From positions 151,799,001 through 151,863,000 of the forward strand of contig NC_133026.1 of the NCBI RefSeq assembly GCF_048771995.1: DNA of 64,000 nucleotides, given 5' to 3'. The DNA comes from Taeniopygia guttata. Its lineage: Eukaryota > Chordata > Aves > Passeriformes > Estrildidae. Positions 1 through 11,600 of the stretch are shown piece after piece (the first letter of the stretch is position 1; each line of letters opens with the position of its first letter). The notes under the pieces were generated by a model. It had not been told where the DNA came from. It made no database searches and saw only the letters and a list, made by a program, of their open reading frames with translations. A program made the position numbers and the translations under genes.

Positions 1-1303
1 CCCCCTGATCCAGATCCTAAGGGAGGCACAGGTGGGACCCCCTGATCCAGATCCCAGATCCCAAGGGAGGCACAGGTGGGACCCCCTGATCCAGATCCCA
101 GATCCCAGATCCCAAGGGAGGCACAGGTGGGACCCCCTGATCCAGATCCCAGATCCCAAGGGAGGCACAGGTGGGACCCCCTGATCCAGATCCCAGATCC
201 CAGATCCCAAGGGAGGCACAGGTGGGACCCCTGATCCAGATCCCAAGGGAGGCACAGGTGGGATCCCCTGATCCAGATCCCAAGGGAGGCGCAGGTGGGA
301 CCCCCTGATCCAGATCCCAGATCCCAAGGGAGGTGCAGGTGGGACCCCCAGATCCCAGATCCCAGATCCCAAGGGAGGCACAGGTGGGACCCCCTGATCC
401 AGATCCCAGATCCCAGATCCCAAGGGAGGCACAGGTGGGACCCCCAGATCCCAGATCCCAAGGGAGGCACAGGTAGGACCCCCTGATCCAGATCCCAAGG
501 GAGGCACAGGTGGGACCCCCTGATCCAGAGCCCAGATCCCAAGGGAGGCACAGGTGGGACCCCCTGATCCAGATCCCAGATCCCAGATCCCAAGGGAGGC
601 ACAGGTGGGACCCCCAGATCCCAGATCCCAAGGGAGGCACAGGTAGGACCCCCTGATCCAGATCCCAAGGGAGGCACAGGTGGGACCCCCAGATCCCAGA
701 TCCCAAGGGCGGCACAGGTGGGACCCCCAGATCCCAGATCCCAAGGGAGGCACAGGTGGGACCCCCCGATCCAGATCCCAGATCCCAAGGGAGGCACAGG
801 TGGGACCCCCTGATCCAGATCCCAAGGGAGGCACAGGTGGGACCCCCTGATCCAGATCCCAAGGGAGGCACAGGTGGGACCCCCTGATCCAGATCCCAAG
901 GGAGGCACAGGTGGGACCCCCTGATCCAGATCCCAAGGGAGGCACAGGTGACCCCCTGATCCAGATCCCAGATCCCAAGGGAGGCACAGGTGGGTCCCCC
1001 AGATCCAGATCCCAAGGGAGGCACAGGTGGGACCCCTGATCCAGATCCCAGATCCCAGATCCCAAGGGAGGCACAGGTGGGACCCCTCTGATCCAGATCC
1101 CAGATCCCAAGGGAGGCACAGGTGGGACCCCTGATCCAGATCCCAGATCCCAAGGGAGGCACAGGTGGGACCCCCTGATCCAGATCCCAGATCCCAGATC
1201 CCAAGGGAGGCACAGGTGGGACCCCCTGATCCAGATCCCAGATCCCAAGGGAGGCACAGGTGGGACCCCCTGATCCAGATCCCAGATCCCAAGGGAGGCA
1301 CAG
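1..1303. repeat. Minisatellite downstream of MAF1
   Basis: Tandem unit built around GATCCAGATCCCAGATCCC and AAGGGAGGCACAGGTGGGAC. Units vary from about 33 to 55 bases by gain or loss of the 9-base CAGATCCCA step. It reaches the left window edge. Confidence 0.95.
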
Positions 1304-1735
1304 GTGCCCCCCAGCCTCAGGCCCAGGGCTCACCTGGCCCAGGTGAGATCCCAGCAGGAAAAGCAGAGCCGCAGCAGACGGAGAGCAAAGCCAAACTCTT
1401 GAAACACACGGACTCGGGATGGGGGGCAGGGGGGCAGTTCCTGGGCGGGGGATTTGGGGTTTTCCCCCGGGCAGGGCCGGGATGGACGGACGGAGCCCCT
1501 CAGGAGCCCGGGCAGGCGGGACGGGGATCAGTGCAGCCGAAGGCAGGAGCCATAAAGTGCAGCGAAGCTTCCGGAGCTCCCGGCGCGGCTCCGGCAGCGG
1601 CTCCGGAGCTCCGGGATTCCTGGGGGGCTCCGGTGTCCGGGGGGAACACGGGGACACCGTGGCACCAGGGTGGGACACGGCTCAGGAAGGACCAGCGGCG
1701 CTGGGACAGGGCCGGGTCCTCTCCCGGTTCCATTG
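1304..1735. other. Non-repetitive island in the MAF1 3' flank
   Basis: About 430 bases between two minisatellites lack repeat structure. It lies 0.9 to 1.3 kb past the MAF1 stop and may hold 3' UTR or the transcript end. No AATAAA or ATTAAA was found on the minus strand from here to 2624, so the cleavage site is unresolved. Confidence 0.5.
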
Positions 1736-2600
1736 CTGGTTTGGTTGCCAGTCCTGGCTCCGTTCCTGGTTCCTTTCCTGGTGCCGGTTCTGTTCCTGGT
1801 TCCGTTCCCAGTTCCGGTTCTATTCCTGGTTCCATTCCCAGTTCTGGTTCTATTCCTGGTTCCGTTCCCAGTCCCGGTGCTGGTTTGGCTCCCAGTCCCG
1901 TTCCCGGTGCTGGTTCCGTTCCTAGTCCCGGTGCTGGTTCCATTCCCAGTCCCGGTGCTGGTTCGGTTCCCAGTCCCATTCCCGGTGCTGGTTCCGTTCC
2001 CAGTCCCGGTGCTGGTTCGGTTCCCAGTCCTGGTTCCATTCCTGGCGCCAGTTCCGTTCCTGGTTCAGTTCCCAGTCCTGGTTCTATTCCTGGTTCCATT
2101 CCCAGTCCCGGTGCTGGTTCGGTTCCCAGTCCTGGTTCCATTCCCAGTCCCGTTCCCGGTGCTGGTTCCGTTCCCAGTCCCGTTCCCGGTGCTGGTTCGG
2201 TTCCCAGTCCCGGTGCTGGTTTGGTTCCCAGTCCTGGTTCCACTCCCAGTCACATTCCTGGTGCTGGTTCCGTTCCCAGTCCCGTTCCCGGTGCTGGTTC
2301 GGTTCCCAGTCCCGGTGCTGGTTCCGTTCCCAGTCCCGTTCCCGGTGCTGGTTCGGCTCCCAGTCCCGTTCCCGGTGCTGGTTCGGCTCCCAGTCCCGTT
2401 CCTGGTGCTGGTTCGGTTCCCAGTCCCAGTCCCGGTGCTGGTTCCGTTCCTAGTCCCGGTGCTGGTTTGGTTCCCAGTCCCGTTCCCGGTGCTGGTTCAG
2501 TTCCCAGTCCCGGTGCTGGTGCTGGTTCAGTTCCCAGTCCATTTCCAGTCCCGTTGCCGGTTCCGTTGCTGGTTCCGTTCCTGTTGCCGGTTCCGTTCCG
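1736..2600. repeat. CCCAGTCCCGGTGCTGGTT minisatellite, MAF1 3' side
   Basis: Variable tandem units of CCCAGTCCCG, TTCCCGGTGC and TGGTTC steps, strongly C/T versus G/A biased by strand. It begins about 25 bases past the MAF1 stop, so it is 3' UTR or flank. Confidence 0.93.
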
Positions 2601-2624
2601 GTGTCTCGGATCCCACCGGGAATC

Positions 2625-2646
2625 TCACATGCACATCACCTGCAGC
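2625..2646 (-). CDS. MAF1: MAF1 terminal micro-exon with stop
   Basis: After a strong pyrimidine tract and CTTCCAG acceptor, 22 bases complete the Arg codon and read LQVMCM then TGA. Human MAF1 ends EDRVPVICI, so length, phase and hydrophobic pattern agree. The exon is too short to prove by sequence alone. Confidence 0.7.
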
Positions 2647-5600
2647 CTGGAAGGAGGCCAGGACAGGGAGGGTCACCTGCTGCCTCACCTGCGGCCCCGC
2701 CCCGGCCCCGCCCCGCCCGCCCGCCCACCTGTCCTCCTCGATGGCGCCGCCCTCGCCGCCCTCGGGGTCGCCGCTGTCGTCCTTCTCGGCGTCACCCTCG
2801 CCCAGCTCCATGTCCAGCTCGGTCCCGGTGTCCGGCCGGGTGTAGGCGTAGCCACTGCGGGAAGGGAGGAATTCCAGGGAATGCCCTTGGGAATGGCCCC
2901 TGGAATTCCAGGGAATCCCCTCGGGAACAGCCCCTCACCTTGGAATTCCAGGGAATCCTCTCAGGAACAGCCCCCCACCCTGGAATTCCAGGGAATCCCC
3001 CCCTTGGGAACAGCCCCCCACCCTGGAATTCCAGGGAATGCCCTCGGGAACAGCCCCCCACCCTGGAATTCCAGGGAATGCCCTCGGGAACATCCCCCCA
3101 CCCTGGAATTCCAATGAATGACCTCGGGAACAGCCCCCCACCCTGGAATTCCAGGGAATCCCCTCCTTGGGAACAGCCCCCCACGCTGGAATTCTAGGGA
3201 ATCCCTTCCTTGGGAATGGCCCCTGGAATTCCACGCAATCCCCTCGGGAACAACCCCCCACCCTGGAATTCCAGGGAATCCCCCCCTTGGGAACAACCCC
3301 CCCACCCTGGAATTCCAGGGAACGCCCCCCCTTGGGAATGGCCCCTGGAATTCCAGGGAATGCCCTCGGGAACAGCCCCTCACCCTGGGATTCCAGGGAA
3401 TCCCCCCCTCGGGAACACCGCCTCTCCCACAGAATTGCAGGGAAACGCCCTTGGAAATGGATCCCGGAATCCCCTTGAGAAAGGCCCTCAGAATTCCAAA
3501 GAATCCCCTCAGAAATGAGGTCAGGGAAGGAACCCCCTTGGGAATGCCCCCTGGAATTCCCTGTGGAATGCCCTCCAGAATTCCGGGAATCCCCTGGGGA
3601 ATGCCCCCTGGAACCCCCTGGGGAACATCCCCCGGAATTCCGGGAACCCCCCAGGGAAGATCCCGGAATCCCGGGGCGGGGCGCACCTGATGGAGCGGCA
3701 GGTGAAGAAGACGATCCTCTTGAGCCTCTTGTTGTAGAAGAAGTAATTGAAGGACCAGAGGCTCCCGTCCTCCCCGAAGGGATCCGAGTCCAGGTCCGGG
3801 TTGTAGCTGGGAACGGGAACGGCGGGAATGTCACGGGATTGGGGATGGGAACAGTGGGAATGTCACGGGATTGGGGATGGGAACAGCGGGAATGTCCCGG
3901 GATTGGGGATGGGAACAGCGGGAATGTCACGGGATTGGGGACGGGAACAGTGGGAATGTCACGGGATTGGGAATGGGAACAACGGGAATGTCACGGGATT
4001 GGGGACGGGAACAGCGGGAATGTCACGGGATTGGGGACAGGAACAGCGGGAATGTCACGGGATTGGGGATGGGAACGGCGGGAATGACATGGGATTGGGG
4101 ACGGGAACAGTGGGAATGTCACGGGATTGGGGATGGGAACAGCGGGAATGTCACGGGATTGGGGATGGGAACAGCGGGAATGTCACGGGATTGGGGACGG
4201 GAACAGCGGGAATGTCACGGGATTGGGGACAGGAACAGCGGGAATGTCACGGGATTGGGGACAGGAACAGCGGGAATGTCACGGGATTGGGGATGGGAAC
4301 AGCGGGAATGTCACGGGATTGGGGATGGGAACAGCGGGAATGTCACGGGATTGGGAACAGCGGGAATGTCACGGGATTGGGAACAGTGGGAATGTCACGG
4401 GATTGGGGATGGGAACAGCGGGAATGTCACGGGATTGGGAACAGCGGGAATGTCACGGGATTGGGAACAGTGGGAATGTCACGGGATTGGGGATGGGAAC
4501 AGCGGGAATGTGACGGGATTGGGGATGGGAACGGCGGGAATGACATGGGATTGGGGACGGGAACAGCGGGAATGTCACGGGATTGGGGATGGGAACAGTG
4601 GGAATGTCACGGGATTGGGGACAGGAACAGCGGGAATGTCACGGGATTGGGGACAGGAACAGCGGGAATGTCACAGGATTGGGAATGGGAACAACGGGAA
4701 TGTGACGGGATTGGGGATGGGAACAGTGGGAATGTCACGGGATTGGGGACAGGAACAACAGGAATGTCACGGGATTGGGGATGGGAACAGTGGGAATGTC
4801 ACGGGATTGGGGATGGGAACAGCGGGAATGTCACGGGATTGGGAACAGCGGGAATGTCATGGGATTGGGGATGGGAACAGCGGGAATGTCACGGGATTGG
4901 GGATGGGAACAGCGGGAATGACACGGGATTGGGAATGGGAACAGTGGGAATGTCACGGGATTGGGAACAGCGGGAATGTCACGGGATTGGGAACAGTGGG
5001 AATGACACGGGATTGGGGATGGGAACAGCGGGAATGTCACGGGATTGGGAACAGCGGGAATGTCACGGGATTGGGAACAGCGGGAATGTCACGGGATTGG
5101 GGACGGGAACAGCGGGAATGACACGGGATTGGGAATGGGAACAGCGGGAATGTCACGGGATTGGGGATGGGAACAGTGGGAATGTCACGGGATTGGGAAC
5201 AGCGGGAATGTCACAGGATTGGGAACAGCGGGAATGTCACAGGATTGGGGACAGGAACAACGGGAATGTCATGGGATTGGGGATGGGAACAGTGGGAATG
5301 TCACGGGATTGGGAACAGCGGGAATGTCACGGGATTGGGGATGGGAACGGCGGGAATGTCCCGGGATTGGGGATGGGAACAGCGGGAATGACACGGGATT
5401 GGGGACAGGAACAGCAGGAATGTCACGGGATTGGGGATGGGAACAGTGGGAATGTCCCGGGATTGGGGATGGGAACAGTGGGAATGTCACGGGATTGGGG
5501 ACAGGAACAGCGGGAATGTCACGGGATTGGGGATGGGAACAGCGGGAATGTCACGGGATTGGGGACGGGAACAGCGGGAATGTCACGGGATTGGGGACAG

Positions 5601-8600
5601 CGGGAATGTCATGGGATTGGGGATGGGAACAGCGGGAATGTCACGGGATTGGGGATGGGAACAGCGGGAATGACACGGGATTGGGAATGGGAACAGTGGG
5701 AATGTCACGGGATTGGGAACAGCGGGAATGTCACGGGATTGGGAACAGTGGGAATGACACGGGATTGGGGATGGGAACAGCGGGAATGTCACGGGATTGG
5801 GAACAGCGGGAATGTCACGGGATTGGGAACAGCGGGAATGTCACGGGATTGGGGACGGGAACAGCGGGAATGACACGGGATTGGGAATGGGAACAGCGGG
5901 AATGTCACGGGATTGGGGATGGGAACAGTGGGAATGTCACGGGATTGGGAACAGCGGGAATGTCACAGGATTGGGAACAGCGGGAATGTCACAGGATTGG
6001 GGACAGGAACAACGGGAATGTCATGGGATTGGGGATGGGAACAGTGGGAATGTCACGGGATTGGGAACAGCGGGAATGTCACGGGATTGGGGATGGGAAC
6101 GGCGGGAATGTCCCGGGATTGGGGATGGGAACAGCGGGAATGACACGGGATTGGGGACAGGAACAGCAGGAATGTCACGGGATTGGGGATGGGAACAGTG
6201 GGAATGTCCCGGGATTGGGGATGGGAACAGTGGGAATGTCACGGGATTGGGGATGGGAACAGCGGGAATGTCACGGGATTGGGGACGGGAACAGTGGGAA
6301 TGTCCCGGGATTGGGGATGGGAACAATGGGAATGTCACGGGATTGGGGATGGGAACAACGGGAATGTCACGGGATTGGGGATTGGAACAGCGGGAATGTC
6401 ACGGGATTGGGGACAGCGGGAATGTCACGGGATTGGGGATGGGAACAGCGGGAATGTCACGGGATTGGGGATGGGAACAGCGGGAATGTCACAGGATTGG
6501 GGACAGTGGGAATGTCACAGGATTGGGGATGGGAACAGTGGGAATGTCACAGGATTGGGGATGGGAACAGCGGGAATGTCACGGGATTGGGGATGGGAAC
6601 AGCGGGAATGTCACAGGATTGGGGACAGTGGGAATGTCACAGGATTGGGGATGGGAACAGTGGGAATGTCACGGGATTGGGGATGGGAACAGTGGGAATG
6701 TCACAGGATTGGGGATGGGAACAGCGGGAATGTCACGGGATTGGGGATGGGAACAGTGGGAATGTCACGGGATTGGGAACAGTGGGAATGTCACGGGATT
6801 GGGGATGGGAACAGTGGGAATGTCACAGGATTGGGGATGGGAACAGTGGGAATGTCACGGGATTGGGGATGGGAACAACGGGAATGTCACGGGATTGGGG
6901 ACAGGAACAGCGGGAATGTCACGGGATTGGGGACAGGAACAGCGGGAATGTCACGGGATTGGGGATGGGAACAACGGGAATGTCACGGGATTGGGGACAA
7001 GAACAAGGGGAATGTCACGGGATTGGGGACAGGGCCGGGACCCCCTGGCACGGGGCAGGTACCTGTAGATGTCACACTCGGCCAGGCAGATCTCCTCATC
7101 CACCGCGTCCCACAGCAGCGGCTTCAGCGCCTTGAAATCCTCACGCACGGCCGAGAAGAGGCTGCAGTTCACGGCATTCACCACCTGCAACACGGGAACA
7201 GCGGGACGTGGGACACGGAACGGGGACAGGGACACGGGAACGGGGACAGGGACATGGGAATGGGGACAGGGACACGGGAATGGGGATGAAATCCTCGCGC
7301 ATGGCCAAGAAGAGGCTGCAGTTCACGGCATTCACCACCTGCAACACGGGAACAGCGGGACGTGGGACACGGAACGGGGACAGGGACACGGGAACGGGGA
7401 CAGGGACACAGAGCGGGACAGGGACACGGGAATGGGGACAGGGACAGGGAACGGGGACAGGGACAGGGACACGGGAACGGGGACAGGGACAGGGAACGGG
7501 GACAGGGACAGGGACACGGGAACGGGGACACAGGAACGGGGATGAAATCCTCGCGCACGGCCGAGAAGAGGCTGCAGTTCATGGCATTCACCACCTGCAA
7601 CACGGGATTGGGATGTGGGACAGGGAACGGGGACAGGTACACAGGAACAGTGGGATGTGGGACACGGAACAGGGACAGGGACACGGGATGGGGACAGGGA
7701 CATGGGAATGAGGACAGAGACACGGAACAGGGACAGGGACACAGAACGGGGACAGGGACATGGGAATGGGGACAGAGACACGGAACAGGGACAGGGACAC
7801 GGGAACGGGGACAAGGGACACTGCAACGGGGACAGGGACACGGGAACGGGGACAGGGACACTGGAATAGGGACAGGGACACGGGAACGGGGAAAGGGACA
7901 TGGGGATGGGGACAGAGACACAGGGACGGGGACAGGGACATGGGAATGGGGAAAGGGATACGGGGACAGGGACATGGAACAGGGACAGAAACACAGAATG
8001 GGAATAGGGACACGGGAATGGGAACAGGAACACGGACAGAGACACGGAACGGGGACAGGGACAGGGAACGGGGACAGGGACATGGAACGGGGACAGGGAC
8101 ACGGGACAGGGACAGAGACATGGGAACGGGGACAGGGACACAGAACGGGGACAGGGACACAGGAGCTGGGACAGGGACATGGGAACGGGGACAGGGACAC
8201 GGGAATGAGGACACAGGAATGGGGACAGGGACACGGAACGGGGACAGGGACACTGGAATAGGGACAGGGACACGGGAATGGGACAGGGACACGGGAACAG
8301 TGGGATGTGGAACACGGGACGGGGACAGGGACACGGGACGGGGACAGGGACACGGGACGGGGACAGAGACACGGGAATGGGGAAAGGGACACAGGAATGC
8401 AGACAGGGACACAGGGATGGGGACAGGGACACAGAAATGAGGACACAGGAACGGGGACAGGGACACAGAACAGGGACAGGGACAAAGAACGGGGACAGGG
8501 ACACGGGAATGGGGACAGGGACACAGAACAGGGACAGGGACAAAGAACGGGGACAGGGACACGGGAATGGGGACAGGAACACAGGGACGGGGACACAGAA

Positions 8601-11600
8601 CGGTGACAGGGACACGGGAACGGGAACAGGGACACAGGAATGCAGACAGGGACACAGGGATGGGGACAGGGACACGGGAATGGGGACAGGAACACAGGGA
8701 CGGGGACACAGAACGGGGACGGGGACATGGGAATGGGGAAAAGGACACCGGAACAGGGACAGGGACACAGGAGCTGGGACAGGGACATGGGAACGGGGAC
8801 AGGGACACGGGAATGAGGACACGGGAACGGGGACAGGGACACGGAACGGGGACAGGGACACGGGAATGGGGACAGGGACACGGGAATGGAGACACGGAAC
8901 AGGGACAGGGACACCAGAACAGGGACAGGGACACAGGGACAGGGACACGGGGACAGGGACACAGGGACGGGGACACAGAACGGGGACAGAGACACGGGAA
9001 TGGGGACAGCGACACGGGAACAGCGGGACGTGGGACAGGGATCGTGGACAGGGACACAGGAATGGGGCCGGTGGAAATAGCATTCCCAGGGAAATTTGGG
9101 ATTCCCCAGCCCTGGCAGTGTCCAGAGCCCCTTCCAGAGCCTTTTCCAGGTTTTTCGGGGAGAGCTGCAGAGGTGTTTGGGATGCAGGAGGGACGGGAAA
9201 CAGGGAATGGCTCCCCATTGAATGGTGGAAATTTGGGATGGAATTCCCAGAGGATCCAGGGCTGCTCCTGCTCCTGCTCCATCCCGGGATATCGGGAGCT
9301 GCCCCTCGGAACGGGATCATCCCAGAGATCCCTTCCATCCCAAAGCATGCCAGAATTCCAGGATTTTCCTATTCCATGGCCTGTCTCCTGGTAAATCCCA
9401 ATTCCTACATCCCCATCCCCATCCTGTGCCATCCTGTCCCATCCCAGTCCCTCCCAGTCCCTCCCAGTCCCTCCCAGTCCATCCCAATCCCATCCCAGTC
9501 CATCCCAGTCCCTCCCAGTCCATCCCAGTCCCATCCCAGTCCCTCCCAGTCCCTCCCAGTCCATCCCAATCCCATCCCAGTCCATCCCAGTCCCTCCCAG
9601 TCCATCCCAGTCCCATCCCAGTCCCATCCCAGTCCCTCCCAGTCCATCCCAGTCCATCCCAGTCCCATCCCAGTCCATCCCAGTCCCTCCCAGTCCCATC
9701 CCAGTCCATCCCAGTCCCTCCCAGTCCCATCCCAGTCCCCCCAGTCCGTACCCAGTTGAGGCTGGGCTCGCGGCTGAACTCGTGGCTGTCCCAGTCCCTC
9801 CCAGTCCCATCCCAGTCCATCCCAGTCCCTCCCAGTCCCATCCCAGTCCCTCCCAGTCCCATCCCAGTCCCTCCCAGTCCATCCCAGTCCCATCCCAGTC
9901 CCTCCCAGTCCCATCCCAGTCCGCACCCAGTTGAGGCTGGGCTCGCGGCTGAACTCGTGGCTGTCCCAGTCCCTCCCAGTCCATCCCAATCCCATCCCAG
10001 TCCCATCCCAGTCCCATCCCAGTCCCTCCCAGTCCATCCCAGTCCATCCCAGTCCCTCCCAGTCCATCCCAGTCCCATCCCAGTCCCATCCCAGTCCCTC
10101 CCAGTGCCCCCAGTCCGTACCCAGTTGAGGCTGGGCTCGCGGCTGAACTCGTGGCTGTCCCAGTCCCTCCCAGTCCCATCCCAGTCCATCCCAGTCCCAT
10201 CCCAGTCCCATCCCAGTCCCATCCCAGTCCCATCCCAGTCCCATCCCAGTCCATCCCAGTCCCTCCCAGTCCCATCCCAGTCCCTCCCAGTCCCATCCCA
10301 GTCCCATCCCAGTCCCTCCCAGTCCCTCCCAGTGCCCCCAGTCCGTACCCAGTTGAGGCTGGGCTCGCGGCTGAACTTGTGGCTGTCCCAGTCCCTCCCA
10401 GTCCATCCCAGTCCCTCCCAGTCCCTCCCAGTCCATCCCAGTCCCCCCCCAGTCCCATCCCAGTCCATCCCAGTCCCTCCCAGTCCATCCCAGTCCCTCC
10501 CAGTCCCTCCCAGTCCATCCCAGTCCCTCCCAGTCCCATCCCAGTCCCATCCCAGTCCCTCCCAGTCCCTCCCAGTCCCTCCCAGTCCATCCCAGTCCCA
10601 TCCCAGTCCCATCCCAGTCCCCCCCAGTCCGTACCCAGTTGAGGCTGGGCTCGCGGCTGAACTTGTGGCTGTCCCAGTCCCTCCCAGTCCCATCCCAGTC
10701 CCTCCCAGTCCCCCCAGTCCGTACCCAGTTGAGGCTGGGCTCGCGGCTGAACTCGTGGCTGTCCCAGTTCCCTCCCAGTCCATCCCAGTCCCTCCCAATC
10801 CCACCCCAGTCCATCCCAGTCCCATCCCAGTCCCATCCCAGTCCATCCCAGTCCCTCCCAGTCCATCCCAGTCCCTCCCAGTCCCTCCCAGTCCATCCCA
10901 GTCCCTCCCAGTCCCATCCCAGTCCCATCCCAGTCCCTCCCAGTCCCATCCCAGTCCCTCCCAGTCCATCCCAGTCCATCCCAGTCCATCCCAGTCCCTC
11001 CCAGTCCCTCCCAGTCCCCCCAGTCCGTACCCAGTTGAGGCTGGGCTCGCGGCTGAACTCGTGGCTATCCCAGTCCCATCCCAGTCCATCCCAGTCCCTC
11101 CCAGTCCCATCCCAGTCCCATCCCAGTCCATCCCAGTCCCATCCCAGTCCATCCCAGTCCCATCCCAGTCCATCCCAGTCCCATCCCAGTCCCTCCCAGT
11201 CCATCCCAGTCCCATCCCAGTCCCCCCAGTCCCTCCCAGTCCGTACCCAGTTGAGGCTGGGCTCGCGGCTGAACTCGTGGCTGTCCCAGTCCCTCCCAGT
11301 CCATCCTAGTCCCATCCCAGTCCCCCCAGTCCCATCCCAGTCCCTCCCAGTGCCCCCAGTCCGTACCCAGTTGAGGCTGGGCTCGCGGCTGAACTCGTGG
11401 CTGTCCCAGTCCCATCCCAGTCCCTCCCAGTCCCTCCCAGTGCCATCCCAGTCCCTCCCAGTCCATCCCAGTCCATCCCAGACCCTCCCAGTCCATCCCA
11501 GTCCCATCCCAGTCCCTCCCAGTCCCTCCCAGTCCCATCCCAGTCCCATCCCAGTCCCATCCCAGTCCCTCCCAGTCCATCCCAGTGCCCCCAGTCCGTA

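Noticed and set aside
3828-7135. Open frames of 680-700 codons made of MSRDWGWEQ / GTGTAGM repeats
   Set aside because: All three plus frames give similar repeat peptides because the unit lacks stops. They lie in a MAF1 intron, and the frame is set only by unit length.
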